Source: Prevotella sp.
GTDB taxonomy: Bacteria > Bacteroidota > Bacteroidia > Bacteroidales > Bacteroidaceae
Assembly: GCA_017443345.1 (NCBI GenBank)
Contig: JAFSNR010000189.1
Coordinates: forward strand, 1 to 64,000
DNA length: 64,000 nt
Reading direction: 5' to 3'
The notes under the pieces are model-generated. The model did no database searches, had not been told where the DNA came from, and saw nothing but the letters and a program-made list of their open reading frames with translations. The position numbers and the translations under genes were made by a program. This document shows positions 36,713 through 46,932 of this stretch, in pieces. Each line of letters opens with the position of its first letter. Positions within the stretch are counted from its first letter, which is position 1.

Positions 36713-37063
36713 ATGAACTTTGCTTTGTTAATTACCGTCTTGTTGACGGCTATTACATTGGTGGTGGCGGCTTACGTTGTAGCCAAGCTGATAGGACCGC
36801 GATCCTACGCGAAGGTGAAAGGTGAGCCGTATGAGAGTGGTATCCCCACACGAGGCAGCTCATGGCTACCTATGACGGTGGGTTTCTATCTCTTCGCCAT
36901 CTTGTTCCTCATGTTTGATATAGAAACGGTGTTTCTGTATCCATGGGCAGTGGTAGTGAAGGAGTTCGGTGCAATGGCTCTGCTTAGCATCGGGTTCTTC
37001 CTGGTAGTTCTGGTATTAGGCTTGGCGTATGCCTGGCGGAAAGGAGACTTGGAATGGAAGTAA
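36713..37063 (+). CDS. nuoA: NADH-quinone oxidoreductase subunit A
   Basis: A 116-residue membrane subunit with three helices. The conserved YESGIPTRG region between helices 1 and 2 and MFDIETVFLYPWA in helix 2 are present. First gene of the nuo operon; the 3' end overlaps nuoB by 10 bases. Confidence 0.95.
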   Translation: MNFALLITVLLTAITLVVAAYVVAKLIGPRSYAKVKGEPYESGIPTRGSSWLPMTVGFYLFAILFLMFDIETVFLYPWAVVVKEFGAMALLSIGFFLVVLVLGLAYAWRKGDLEWK

Positions 37064-37767
37064 GAAAGCCTCACATCAAGAGTATTCCCTACGAGGAGTG
37101 GAACGACAACTCATCGTTGGAGAAGATTGTTGACGAGCTCCATGAGGGCGGCGTCAATGTGGTTACGGGCTCGTTGGACCAGTTGATTAACTGGGGACGT
37201 TCCAACTCCCTCTGGTCGTTGACCTTCGCTACCTCATGCTGTGGTATCGAGTTCATGGCCTGTGGTTGTGCCCGTTATGACTTTGCTCGCTTCGGTTTCG
37301 AGGTAACTCGTAACTCTCCCCGTCAGGCCGACCTCATCATGTGTGCAGGTACCATCACTCACAAGATGGCTCCAGCATTGAAACGTCTGTATGACGAGAT
37401 GGCTGAGCCTAAGTATGTAATTGCTGTAGGTGGCTGTGCCATCAGCGGTGGACCATTTAAGTCGAGCTACCATGTGGTGAAGGGTATCGAGGAAATCGTG
37501 CCCGTCGATGTGTTTATTCCAGGTTGCCCTCCACGTCCGGAGGCTATCATGTACGGCATGATGCAGCTGCAACGTAAGGTGAAGATCGAGAAATTCTTCG
37601 GTGGCGCTAACCACAAGCAGACTGCTGAGGAGAAGGCTCTGGGTGTATCGAACGAGGAGCTGACATTCCGCTCGAAGCATGGCGATCATCGCCGTGAGAC
37701 GATTGTGGTAACGGATGTGCCCCAGGAATTTGTTGAAGAACTTAAGAAGGAGGAGGCTGCTGTATGA
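37054..37767 (+). CDS. nuoB: NADH-quinone oxidoreductase subunit B
   Basis: A 237-residue peripheral-arm subunit that holds the terminal cluster N2. The tandem cysteines Cys62-Cys63 (ATSCCGIEF), the CAGTI cysteine and the PGCPPRPEA cysteine are all present. A C-terminal extension after about residue 190 (charged, ending KKEEAAV) is longer than in Escherichia coli. It overlaps nuoC/D by four bases (ATGA). Confidence 0.96.
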   Translation: MEVRKPHIKSIPYEEWNDNSSLEKIVDELHEGGVNVVTGSLDQLINWGRSNSLWSLTFATSCCGIEFMACGCARYDFARFGFEVTRNSPRQADLIMCAGTITHKMAPALKRLYDEMAEPKYVIAVGGCAISGGPFKSSYHVVKGIEEIVPVDVFIPGCPPRPEAIMYGMMQLQRKVKIEKFFGGANHKQTAEEKALGVSNEELTFRSKHGDHRRETIVVTDVPQEFVEELKKEEAAV

Positions 37768-39389
37768 AACTGACATTCTTAGAATTTGAATTTGACAAGT
37801 TCCATCAGAAGATGCAGGACTTGAAGGAGAACAGCCATTACGATTATCTCGTCACCATCGTTGGTGAGGACTTTCCTAAAGGCTTGTCAGATGAGGGCGG
37901 TCTTGGTTGTGTTTATATTCTTGAGAATACAGAGACCCATAAGCGCTGTAGCGTGAAGATGATGGCTAAGACACAGATTTGTGGCGATGGCATGTCATCT
38001 AACGGTACAGGTGAGAAAGACGGTGAGACGCTTGCCTATATCCCTACCGTTTCTGATATCTGGCGTGTAGCTGATCTGTTGGAGCGTGAGGTGTATGACT
38101 TCTATGGCATCGTGTTCCTTGGTCATCCGGATATGCGCCGTCTGTTCCTGCGCAGTGACTTCAAGGGCTATCCTTTCCGCAAGGACTGGGAGTTTAATGA
38201 CAAGTATACGCTTGAGGATGATGTAGAGCCCGACTACGGACTTGAGTTCTATCTCGATAAGGACGGAAACCTGCAGTCGAAACAGAACAAACTGTTCGGC
38301 AGCGATGACTACGTAATCAATATCGGTCCTCAGCACCCTGCAACCCACGGTGTGCTGCGTCTGCAGACTGTGCTCGATGGTGAGACCGTGAAGCGCATCT
38401 ACCCTCATCTTGGATATATCCACCGCGCTATCGAGAAGATGTGGGAGGGTATGACATACCCTCAAACTCTAGCTCTGACCGACCGTCTGAACTATCTCGG
38501 AGCTATGCAGCATCGCCATGCCTTGGTGGGCGTAATTGAAGAGGCCCTGGGGGTTGAGTTGACTGACCGCATCAAGTACATTCGTACCATCATGGATGAG
38601 TTGCAGCGTCTCGACTCTCACCTTCTCTTTACTTCTTGTGTTGCTCAGGACCTTGGTGCTCTTACTGGCATGCTTTATGGTATGCGTGACCGTGAGCATG
38701 TGCTGAACGTGATGGAGGAGACCACTGGTGGACGTCTGATTCAGAACTACTACCGTATCGGTGGCCTGCAGGACGATATTGATCCTAACTTCGTTAAGAA
38801 CTGTAAGGATCTGGTTAAGTATCTGCGTCCTACGATTCAGGAGTATATGGATATCTTCGGAGATAACATCATCACCCACAACCGTCTTGAGAACTGTGGT
38901 CCGATGTCTCTCGAGGATTGTATCAATTACGCCGTTACCGGTCCTGCCGGACGTGCTTCGGGCTGGAAGAACGATGTTCGTAAGAACCACCCGTACGACA
39001 TGTACGACAAGGTAGAGTGGGAGCAGTGCACATTGACAGGCTGTGACTCTATGGACCGTTATCTGGTTCACATCAACGAGATGTACCAGAGCCTGAACAT
39101 CATCGAACAGCTCATCAACAACATCCCAGAGGGTGACTTCTATGTTAAGCAGAAGCCTATCATCAAGTGCCCGGAGGGACAGTGGTACTATTCTGTTGAG
39201 GGTGTAGCTGGTGAGTTTGGTGTATATCTCGACTCTCGTGGCGACAAGAGCCCGTACCGCATGAAGATGCGTCCGATGGGTCTCTCGCTGGTAGGTGCCT
39301 TCGACCCGATGCTGCGTGGTCAGAAGATTGCCGACCTGATTGCTACCTGTGCCGCTATTGACGTTGTAATTCCTGATATTGATAGATAA
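37764..39389 (+). CDS. nuoCD: fused NADH-quinone oxidoreductase subunits C and D
   Basis: 541 residues. The N-terminal 30-kDa subunit (about 1-140; ERE motif in LLEREVYDFYGIVF) is joined by a short linker to the 49-kDa quinone-site subunit, which begins with INIGPQHPATHGVLR near residue 182. NuoCD fusion is common in Bacteroidota and enterobacteria. Confidence 0.96.
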   Translation: MKLTFLEFEFDKFHQKMQDLKENSHYDYLVTIVGEDFPKGLSDEGGLGCVYILENTETHKRCSVKMMAKTQICGDGMSSNGTGEKDGETLAYIPTVSDIWRVADLLEREVYDFYGIVFLGHPDMRRLFLRSDFKGYPFRKDWEFNDKYTLEDDVEPDYGLEFYLDKDGNLQSKQNKLFGSDDYVINIGPQHPATHGVLRLQTVLDGETVKRIYPHLGYIHRAIEKMWEGMTYPQTLALTDRLNYLGAMQHRHALVGVIEEALGVELTDRIKYIRTIMDELQRLDSHLLFTSCVAQDLGALTGMLYGMRDREHVLNVMEETTGGRLIQNYYRIGGLQDDIDPNFVKNCKDLVKYLRPTIQEYMDIFGDNIITHNRLENCGPMSLEDCINYAVTGPAGRASGWKNDVRKNHPYDMYDKVEWEQCTLTGCDSMDRYLVHINEMYQSLNIIEQLINNIPEGDFYVKQKPIIKCPEGQWYYSVEGVAGEFGVYLDSRGDKSPYRMKMRPMGLSLVGAFDPMLRGQKIADLIATCAAIDVVIPDIDR

Positions 39390-39391
39390 TT

Positions 39392-40480
39392 ATGTTCGAC
39401 TTTTCTATATTTACACATTGGTTCGACCAGTTACTCAGGATTACAATAGGATGTCCTGACTGGTTAGCGATATTGATTGAGTGCGTGCTAGTGGGCGTTG
39501 CTATCCTTGTGGGATATGCCCTCATCGCTATCGTACTGATTTTCATGGAGCGTAAGGTGTGTGCCTACTTCCAGTGCCGTCTGGGCCCGATGCGAGTAGG
39601 TTACTGGGGATTGCTGCAGGTGTTTGCCGACGTGCTGAAGATGCTCATCAAGGAGATCTTCATCGTAGACCGTGCCGACAAGCTGCTCTATCTCGTTGCT
39701 CCTCTTTTGGTGATTATCGGCTCTGTGGGTGCCTTCTCGTTCCTGCCCTGGAACAACGGTGCTACGGTGCTCGACTTCAACGTAGGTGTGTTCCTGCTTA
39801 CGGCTATCTCTTCGATTGGCGTAGTAGGTATCTTCCTCGCAGGTTGGGGTTCTAACAACAAGTACTCTGTGGTATCGGCCATGCGTGGTGCCGTGCAGAT
39901 GATCTCTTACGAGATGTCGCTCTGCCTCTGCTTGATTACTGCTGTAATCCTTACGGGTACTATGCAGATGAGTGGTATCGTAGAGGCTCAGACGGGTCCT
40001 TGGAAGTGGCTCATTTTCCAGGGTCATATTCCTGCCCTCATCGCTTTCTTCGTATTCCTCATTGCTGGTAATGCAGAGGCCAACCGCGGCCCGTTCGATA
40101 TGGCTGAGGCTGAGAGTGAGTTAACAGCCGGACATCATACTGAGTACTCTGGTATGGGCTTTGGCTTCTTCTACCTCGCTGAGTTCCTCAACCTCTTTAT
40201 CATCGCAGGCATCGCCGCTACGGTGTTCCTCGGTGGTTGGGCGCCTGTAAACATCGGCATCGAGGCCTTTGATGCTGTGATGAACTACATCCCTGGCATC
40301 GTCTGGTTTATGGGTAAGGCTTTCTTCCTGGTTTGGATTCTGATGTGGATTAAGTGGACGTTCCCACGTCTGCGTATCGATCAGATCTTGAAGCTGGAGT
40401 GGAAGTACTTGATGCCGCTTGCGCTGCTCAACTTGGTGATTATGACTGTAGTGGTCGCTCTCGGCCTATATATTAAATAG
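39392..40480 (+). CDS. nuoH: NADH-quinone oxidoreductase subunit H
   Basis: A 362-residue membrane subunit forming the entrance of the quinone chamber. Eight helices; ERKVCAYFQCRLGPMRVG and the acidic loop FDMAEAESELTAGHHTEYSG are diagnostic. Starts 2 bases after nuoCD. Confidence 0.96.
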   Translation: MFDFSIFTHWFDQLLRITIGCPDWLAILIECVLVGVAILVGYALIAIVLIFMERKVCAYFQCRLGPMRVGYWGLLQVFADVLKMLIKEIFIVDRADKLLYLVAPLLVIIGSVGAFSFLPWNNGATVLDFNVGVFLLTAISSIGVVGIFLAGWGSNNKYSVVSAMRGAVQMISYEMSLCLCLITAVILTGTMQMSGIVEAQTGPWKWLIFQGHIPALIAFFVFLIAGNAEANRGPFDMAEAESELTAGHHTEYSGMGFGFFYLAEFLNLFIIAGIAATVFLGGWAPVNIGIEAFDAVMNYIPGIVWFMGKAFFLVWILMWIKWTFPRLRIDQILKLEWKYLMPLALLNLVIMTVVVALGLYIK

Positions 40481-40483
40481 GTG

Positions 40484-40519
40484 TACTAGAAATACTAGAT
40501 ATACTAGAAATACGAGAAT
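40484..40519. repeat. 9-bp tandem repeat between nuoH and nuoI
   Basis: TACTAGAAA, TACTAGATA, TACTAGAAA, TACGAGAAT: four units filling the whole spacer before nuoI. Similar AT-rich repeats (GTAAAT units) fill the nuoL-nuoM and nuoM-nuoN spacers. Confidence 0.85.
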
Positions 40520-40522
40520 AAT

Positions 40523-41068
40523 ATGGAAGATAACAAAACATATTTCGGAGAAATCGGGCACGGCTTGAAGACTCTTGCTATAGGTATGAAGACCTCATGG
40601 AAGGAATATTTCAAGGACTTCTTTACCAACAAGTCTACTGAGCAGTACCCCGAGAACCGCAAGACTACACTCCATGTAGCCGCACGTCACCGTGGTCGCT
40701 TGGTATTTAAGCGCAACGAGGATGGCAGTTACAAGTGTACTGCTTGCACATTGTGCGAGAAGGCCTGTCCTAATGGAACCATCAAGATTACATCCCATAT
40801 GGCAGAAGATCCTGAGACAGGCAAGAAAAAGAAGGTGCTCGACGATTATGCGTACGACCTGGGCGACTGCATGTTCTGCCAGCTCTGTACTAACGCCTGC
40901 AACTTCGACGCCATCGAGTTTACTAATGATTTCGAGAACGCTGTATTTGACCGCTCTAAGCTGGTGCTCCACCTTGACAAGGAAGTCTATAAGGGTGGAT
41001 CGCTGCCCAACCTTCTAGAAGGCGGTGCTGAGTGGGAAGTCGGTAAGTTTAACACTAAAACGAAGTAA
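40523..41068 (+). CDS. nuoI: NADH-quinone oxidoreductase subunit I
   Basis: A 181-residue peripheral-arm subunit with two 4Fe-4S clusters: CTACTLCEKACP and CMFCQLCTNACN. The last motif ends in Asn where Pro is usual, which does not affect ligation. It connects the missing electron-input module to NuoB. Confidence 0.95.
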   Translation: MEDNKTYFGEIGHGLKTLAIGMKTSWKEYFKDFFTNKSTEQYPENRKTTLHVAARHRGRLVFKRNEDGSYKCTACTLCEKACPNGTIKITSHMAEDPETGKKKKVLDDYAYDLGDCMFCQLCTNACNFDAIEFTNDFENAVFDRSKLVLHLDKEVYKGGSLPNLLEGGAEWEVGKFNTKTK

Positions 41069-41074
41069 CGCAAT

Positions 41075-41590
41075 ATGGCAAATACAATAATGTTTATCAT
41101 TCTCGCGGTGTTCATCATTGGCTCAGCGCTGATGTGTGTCACCACGACGAAGATTATGCGAGCCGCAACATTTATGTTGTTCGTGCTCTTTGGTGTGGCA
41201 GGCATATATTTCCTGCTCGACTACACCTTCCTGGGAGCCGCTCAGATCTCAGTATATGCCGGAGGCGTTACGATGATCTATGTGTTCGCCATCCAACTGG
41301 TGAGCAAGCGCACCCTTCAGGGCCTGGAGGAGCGAGTTAAGTCAAGTAAGATGATTGCCGGTGGTCTGGCTGCTTTTGCCGGACTGGTGGTAGTCTCTCT
41401 TATCCTGCTTAAGACTGGCTTCTATACTCAGGAGATAGCCGGTGTCGAGGTACCGATGAAGGAGATCGGTATGGCGCTGGTAGGTTCGGAGAAGTATCAG
41501 TATGTTCTGCCTTTCGAGTTCATCTCAGTATTCCTGCTGGCATGTATCATCGGAGGCTTGGTTGTAGCAAGAAAGGAGGATAAGGCATGA
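41075..41590 (+). CDS. nuoJ: NADH-quinone oxidoreductase subunit J
   Basis: A 171-residue subunit with five hydrophobic helices. FLLDYTFLGAAQISVYAGGV is the conserved central helix. The stop overlaps nuoK by four bases. Confidence 0.94.
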   Translation: MANTIMFIILAVFIIGSALMCVTTTKIMRAATFMLFVLFGVAGIYFLLDYTFLGAAQISVYAGGVTMIYVFAIQLVSKRTLQGLEERVKSSKMIAGGLAAFAGLVVVSLILLKTGFYTQEIAGVEVPMKEIGMALVGSEKYQYVLPFEFISVFLLACIIGGLVVARKEDKA

Positions 41591-41895
41591 TACCAGTTGA
41601 ATGTTTTTTCGCACTTAGTGCTTTATTGTTCTTTATCGGTGTCTACGGTTTTGTTACCCGTCGTAACTTGATTGCCATGCTCATCTCTGTGGAGTTGGTG
41701 CTCAATGCCGTCGACATCAATTTTGCTGCCATCAACCGTCTGCTCTATCCCAACGGTATGGAAGGCATGTTTATGACCCTCTTTGTGATTGGTGTTGCCG
41801 CTGCTGAAAGTGCAGTTGCCATCGCTATTATCATCAATGTCTATCGCAAGTTCAAGAGCGACAGCGTTGATGCCATCCAGAATATGAAACGATAA
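41587..41895 (+). CDS. nuoK: NADH-quinone oxidoreductase subunit K
   Basis: A 102-residue subunit with three helices. The two proton-path glutamates lie in SVELVLNAVDINF and AAAESAVAIAI. Confidence 0.95.
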   Translation: MIPVECFFALSALLFFIGVYGFVTRRNLIAMLISVELVLNAVDINFAAINRLLYPNGMEGMFMTLFVIGVAAAESAVAIAIIINVYRKFKSDSVDAIQNMKR

Positions 41896-41909
41896 AAACG
41901 GTTAAGATT

Positions 41910-43892
41910 ATGTTTAGTTACACATTATTCATTATGCTTCTGCCGCTGCTGTCGTTCATCGTTCTTGGACTGGCAGGCATGAAGATGCAGCACAAGGTGG
42001 CCGGACTCATCGGCACCTGCTCTTTGGGAATTGTCACGATACTCTCTTATCTCTGCGCCTTCCAGTACTTCGGTATGGATCGTGTGGACGGAGTATACCA
42101 GACTTTTGTTCCCTATAATTTCACATGGTTGCCTTTGGGCAATCTGCATTTCGACCTCGGTATCCTGCTGGATCCTATCAGTGTGATGATGCTGATTGTG
42201 ATCTCAACGGTGTCACTGATGGTTCATATCTACTCATTCGGCTATATGCACGGTGAGAAGGGATTCCAGCGTTACTACGCTTTCCTCTCTCTCTTCACGA
42301 TGTCCATGCTGGGTTTGGTTCTGGCCACCAACATCTTCCAGATGTATATGTTCTGGGAGCTCGTAGGTGTCAGCTCCTACCTGCTCATCGGATTCTACTA
42401 TCCTTTGAAGCCCGCCATTGCAGCTTCTAAGAAAGCGTTCATCGTGACCCGTTTTGCCGATATGTTCTTCCTCGTGGGTATTCTGACCTTTGGCTACTTC
42501 GTCGATTCGTTCAGCTTCTCGTTTGCTGGCGATATCGTGATGGGGCAGGGGACAACACCTTTCATCGAGGGTAATCTGGCCAAGGCCGTTGCCGCTGGTG
42601 GTTTCATCATTCCTACCGCTCTGACGCTGATGTTCATCGGAGGTGCCGGTAAGTCTGCTATGTTCCCCTTGCACATCTGGCTGCCCGATGCTATGGAGGG
42701 TCCTACGCCTGTATCTGCACTGATCCACGCTGCTACGATGGTGGTAGCTGGTGTGTTCCAGATCGCCCGTATGTTCCCATTGTGGATTGAGTATGCACCA
42801 GGTGCCATGTCGATTGTGGTTTGGGTGGGTGTGTTCACCGCTTTCTATGCAGCTGCTGTGGCTTGTGCCCAGAGCGATATCAAGCGTGTGCTCGCCTTCT
42901 CCACGATTTCTCAGATTGCCTTTATGATGGTAGCTCTGGGTGTTTCGCTTCCAGGTCATGAGGCCTTGATGGATAATCACGCTCAGCTGGGTTATATGGC
43001 TGGTATGTTCCACCTGTTCACCCACGCTATGTTCAAGGCTTGCCTGTTTTTGGGTGCTGGTTGTATCATCCACGCTGTTCACAGTAATGAGATGGCCCTC
43101 ATGGGAGGTCTGCGTAAGTATATGCCGATTACGCATATCACGTTCCTCATCAGCTGTCTGGCCATCGCAGGTATTCCATTCTTCTCAGGCTTCAGTTCGA
43201 AGGATGAGATTATCACAGCCTGCATGCAGTACAGCCCTGTTTGTGGTTGGATCATGACAGGTATCGCTGCTATGACTGCCTTCTATATGTTCCGTCTGTA
43301 CTACGGCATCTTCTGGGGTACAGAGAACAAGGAGGCTCACGAGCATCATACACCTCACGAGGCGCCTGCTTCGATGACGATTCCTCTGATTGTACTCTGT
43401 GTGATCACCGTTGGTGTGGGTATCTATTCTACACTGGGTGGTTTCCTTGGATGGGGAGGTTCTTTTGGCAGCTACGTATCTGCTGCTGGTACCGACTACA
43501 CCATTCATTTCGACACGCAGATTGCTGCTACCTCTACGATCATTGCCATTATCAGCATCTGTCTCGCCACCTATATATATAAAGGTGAGAGCCAGCCTAT
43601 CGCTGACCGTCTGTACAAGACGTTCCCCAAGTTGCATCGTGCAGCTTACAAGCGTTTTTATCAGGACGAGATCTGGCAGTATGTTACGCACAGAATTATC
43701 TTCCGTTGTGTCTCGACACCTATCGCCTGGTTCGACCGTCATATCGTTGATGGTACGTTCAACTTCATGGCGTGGGGTGCTAACGAGGCTGGTGAGAGCA
43801 TCCGTAGCTGGCAGAGTGGCGATGTCCGCCAGTATGCCATATGGTTCCTAACAGGCTCTGTTGCTTTAACGCTCATCCTATTGTGCATTTAA
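41910..43892 (+). CDS. nuoL: NADH-quinone oxidoreductase subunit L
   Basis: A 660-residue antiporter-like proton-pumping subunit. FWELVGVSSYLLIGFYYP holds the key glutamate; PLHIWLPDAMEGPTPVSALI and the C-terminal lateral helix are present. Spacer to nuoM has GTAAAT-type repeats. Confidence 0.96.
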   Translation: MFSYTLFIMLLPLLSFIVLGLAGMKMQHKVAGLIGTCSLGIVTILSYLCAFQYFGMDRVDGVYQTFVPYNFTWLPLGNLHFDLGILLDPISVMMLIVISTVSLMVHIYSFGYMHGEKGFQRYYAFLSLFTMSMLGLVLATNIFQMYMFWELVGVSSYLLIGFYYPLKPAIAASKKAFIVTRFADMFFLVGILTFGYFVDSFSFSFAGDIVMGQGTTPFIEGNLAKAVAAGGFIIPTALTLMFIGGAGKSAMFPLHIWLPDAMEGPTPVSALIHAATMVVAGVFQIARMFPLWIEYAPGAMSIVVWVGVFTAFYAAAVACAQSDIKRVLAFSTISQIAFMMVALGVSLPGHEALMDNHAQLGYMAGMFHLFTHAMFKACLFLGAGCIIHAVHSNEMALMGGLRKYMPITHITFLISCLAIAGIPFFSGFSSKDEIITACMQYSPVCGWIMTGIAAMTAFYMFRLYYGIFWGTENKEAHEHHTPHEAPASMTIPLIVLCVITVGVGIYSTLGGFLGWGGSFGSYVSAAGTDYTIHFDTQIAATSTIIAIISICLATYIYKGESQPIADRLYKTFPKLHRAAYKRFYQDEIWQYVTHRIIFRCVSTPIAWFDRHIVDGTFNFMAWGANEAGESIRSWQSGDVRQYAIWFLTGSVALTLILLCI

Positions 43893-43929
43893 ATCGTAAA
43901 TAGTAAATTGTAAAATAGTAAATAACAAG

Positions 43930-45450
43930 ATGAGTATATTAACATTATTCGTAGTAATCCCTGCCCTGATGCTTTTGGGATTGTGGCTTGCCAAGAATCT
44001 CAATCAGGTGCGTGGTGTGATGGTAGCAGGAGCGTCTTGCTTGCTGGCTCTCTCCATTTGGCTGACGATTTATTTCATTCAGGAGCGCGCAGCTGGTAAT
44101 ACGGCTGAGATGCTGCTCACCTATAGTGTGCCCTGGTTCAAACCCTTGAATATCGCCTACAGCGTTGGTGTCGATGGTATCTCTGTGGTGATGCTGCTCC
44201 TGTCGAGTATCATCGTGTTCACAGGTACTTTCGCCTCTTGGCAGCTGAAGCCTCTGACGAAGGAGTATTTCCTTTGGTTCACCCTGCTTTCTACAGGTGT
44301 GTTTGGCTTCTTCATCTCTACCGACCTCTTCACGATGTTCATGTTCTACGAGGTGGCTCTGATCCCGATGTACCTGTTGATTGGTGTCTGGGGTTCCGGA
44401 CATAAGGAGTACTCAGCCATGAAGCTGACTTTGATGCTGATGGGAGGCTCGGCTCTGCTGATCCTTGGTCTGCTGGGTATCTATTATTTCAATGGTCAGT
44501 ATAGTGGTAGCTATACGTTTGAACTGACGACGATTGCCGCCAATCACTGTATTCCTGCCGACATTCAGAACATCTTCTTCCCCTTCATCTTCATCGGATT
44601 CGGTGTGCTGGGAGCTCTGTTCCCATTCCACACATGGTCTCCCGATGGTCACGCTTCAGCGCCTACGGCAGTATCTATGCTCCACGCTGGTGTGCTGATG
44701 AAGCTGGGAGGTTATGGCTGCTTCCGTGTGGCTATGTATCTGTTGCCTGAGGCTGCTCAGGATCTCTCTTGGATCTTCCTCATCCTCACCACGATCTCTG
44801 TTGTCTATGGTGCCTTGAGTGCCTGTGTTCAGACTGACCTGAAGTATATCAACGCTTATTCTTCAGTGTCTCACTGTGGATTGGTGCTCTTCGCCCTGCT
44901 GATGATGAGTCAGACGGCTGTAACAGGTGCTGTGCTGCAGATGCTCTCTCACGGTCTGATGACGGCTCTCTTCTTTGCTCTCATTGGTATGATCTATGGA
45001 CGTACCCATACCCGTGATATCCGTGAACTGGCAGGATTGATGAAGATTATGCCTTTCCTCGCTGTAGGTTATGTGATTGCAGGTCTCGCCAACCTCGGAC
45101 TTCCTGGCTTCTCAGGCTTCATTGCTGAGATGACCATCTTCGTGGGAGCCTTTGGTGCTAATCCTGTTGCTGGCGATCCCAACACGTCATTCCGTATGGT
45201 GGCAACCATCATCGCTTGTACGTCAATCGTTGTAACCGCAGTCTACATTCTGCGTGTTGTTGGTAAGATCCTGTATGGTGAGGTGGAGAACAAGCACTTC
45301 CTGGAGCTCACCGATGCTACATGGGATGAGCGCGTCGCTGTGATCTGCTTGATTTTCTGTGTGGCTGGTCTTGGAACCTTCCCGTTCTGGGTAAGCGATA
45401 TGATCTCGCCTGCAGCTGGATCGATTCTTCAGTCAATTGGTGTCATGTAA
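43930..45450 (+). CDS. nuoM: NADH-quinone oxidoreductase subunit M
   Basis: A 506-residue antiporter-like subunit. MFYEVALIPMYLLIGVWG and PFHTWSPDGHASAPTAVSML carry the conserved Glu, Lys and His residues. Confidence 0.96.
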   Translation: MSILTLFVVIPALMLLGLWLAKNLNQVRGVMVAGASCLLALSIWLTIYFIQERAAGNTAEMLLTYSVPWFKPLNIAYSVGVDGISVVMLLLSSIIVFTGTFASWQLKPLTKEYFLWFTLLSTGVFGFFISTDLFTMFMFYEVALIPMYLLIGVWGSGHKEYSAMKLTLMLMGGSALLILGLLGIYYFNGQYSGSYTFELTTIAANHCIPADIQNIFFPFIFIGFGVLGALFPFHTWSPDGHASAPTAVSMLHAGVLMKLGGYGCFRVAMYLLPEAAQDLSWIFLILTTISVVYGALSACVQTDLKYINAYSSVSHCGLVLFALLMMSQTAVTGAVLQMLSHGLMTALFFALIGMIYGRTHTRDIRELAGLMKIMPFLAVGYVIAGLANLGLPGFSGFIAEMTIFVGAFGANPVAGDPNTSFRMVATIIACTSIVVTAVYILRVVGKILYGEVENKHFLELTDATWDERVAVICLIFCVAGLGTFPFWVSDMISPAAGSILQSIGVM

Positions 45451-45481
45451 TAAATCGTAAAATTGGTAAATCGTAAATGAT

Positions 45482-46909
45482 ATGAATTACGGACAATTCT
45501 TAAATATGATTCCTGAGTTTTACCTGGTTCTCATATTGTTAGCAGTTTTTGTGGTTGACTTCATCATGCACCGTAGTGAGAAGAAACTCGATGTTCTCTT
45601 TGCTGTGACTGCTGCCTTGATGGTCGTGCTGCCTGTACGTATAGCCCTGATGTCGGAACCCACTGAGGCCTTTGGCGGTCTCTATGTGGCCTCTTCAGCC
45701 GTCAACGTCATGAAGGTCATCCTGGCATTCGGTACGCTGATCGTCATCATCATGGCCCAACCTTGGGTGGCAACCCAGAAGCGCCTCGCTGGCGAGTTCT
45801 ATGTGCTGATCATCAGCACCTTGCTGGGTATGTTTGTCATGATGTCATCAGGCAACTTCCTGCTGTTCTTCCTCGGTCTCGAGATGGCTTCAGTGCCTCT
45901 GGCCTGTATGGTGGCCTTCGATCGTGATCGTAAGAATAGTGCCGAGGGTGCTGCGAAATACATCTTGGTAGCAACCTTCTCCAGTGGTGTGATGCTCTTC
46001 GGTATCTCGTTCATCTATGCCGCTACGGGTACGCTCTATTTCGACGATGTGGCAGCTGTGATCACGGCGAAGCCCCTCACCATCATGGGTCTGGCCTTCT
46101 TCTTCAGTGGCTTGGGCTTCAAGATCTCACTCGTGCCTTTCCACTTCTGGACGGCCGACACCTATCAGGGTGCGCCTACACCAGTGACGGGCTATCTGAG
46201 TGTGATCTCCAAAGGCGCTGCTGCCATTACGCTGTGCATCATCCTGATGAAGGTGTTCCAGCCAATGGTAGAGTACTGGAACTACATGCTCTACATCGTG
46301 ATTGTTCTCTCTATCACGGTGGCCAATCTCTTTGCCATCCGTCAGAGTGAGCTCAAGCGATTCATGGCGTTCTCGAGTATCTCACAAGCTGGATACATCA
46401 TGCTCGCTGTTGTTGGCAATGGCCAGCTCGGCATCGCTTCACTGACTTATTATGTGCTTGTCTACATCGTAGCCAACATGGCAGTCTTCACTGTCATCAA
46501 CGTGGTGGAGCAGAATAACGGTGGACGCACGGATATGGCAGCCTACAATGGATTCTACCAGACGAACCCCAAGCTGTCGTTCCTCATGACGCTGGCTCTG
46601 TTCTCACTGGCTGGTATTCCGCCGTTCGCTGGTATGTTCTCGAAGTTCTTCGTCTTCATGGCTGGCGTTCAGAATGGTGAGCCTATGGCTTACTTCGTGG
46701 TATTCATCGCCTTGGTGAACACGGTAGTGTCACTCTATTACTACCTGCTCATCGTGAAGGCTATGTACATCACCAAGACTGACAAGCCTCTGCCCACCTT
46801 CAAGAGCGACGTGAACACGAAGGCAGCCCTCGCTATCTGTACGGCAGGCATCGCCCTCTTCGGAGTTGTCAGCTGCATCTACGAGTGGATTGCCGCCGCT
46901 GGCATGTAA
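45482..46909 (+). CDS. nuoN: NADH-quinone oxidoreductase subunit N
   Basis: A 475-residue antiporter-like subunit and the last gene of the operon. FFLGLEMASVPLACMVAF and PFHFWTADTYQGAPTPVTGY are diagnostic. No nuoE, nuoF or nuoG occurs before or after, so the complex lacks the NADH-oxidising module, as is known for Bacteroidales. Confidence 0.95.
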   Translation: MNYGQFLNMIPEFYLVLILLAVFVVDFIMHRSEKKLDVLFAVTAALMVVLPVRIALMSEPTEAFGGLYVASSAVNVMKVILAFGTLIVIIMAQPWVATQKRLAGEFYVLIISTLLGMFVMMSSGNFLLFFLGLEMASVPLACMVAFDRDRKNSAEGAAKYILVATFSSGVMLFGISFIYAATGTLYFDDVAAVITAKPLTIMGLAFFFSGLGFKISLVPFHFWTADTYQGAPTPVTGYLSVISKGAAAITLCIILMKVFQPMVEYWNYMLYIVIVLSITVANLFAIRQSELKRFMAFSSISQAGYIMLAVVGNGQLGIASLTYYVLVYIVANMAVFTVINVVEQNNGGRTDMAAYNGFYQTNPKLSFLMTLALFSLAGIPPFAGMFSKFFVFMAGVQNGEPMAYFVVFIALVNTVVSLYYYLLIVKAMYITKTDKPLPTFKSDVNTKAALAICTAGIALFGVVSCIYEWIAAAGM

Positions 46910-46932
46910 GTTCCTATTGGTATTGATTAAGG

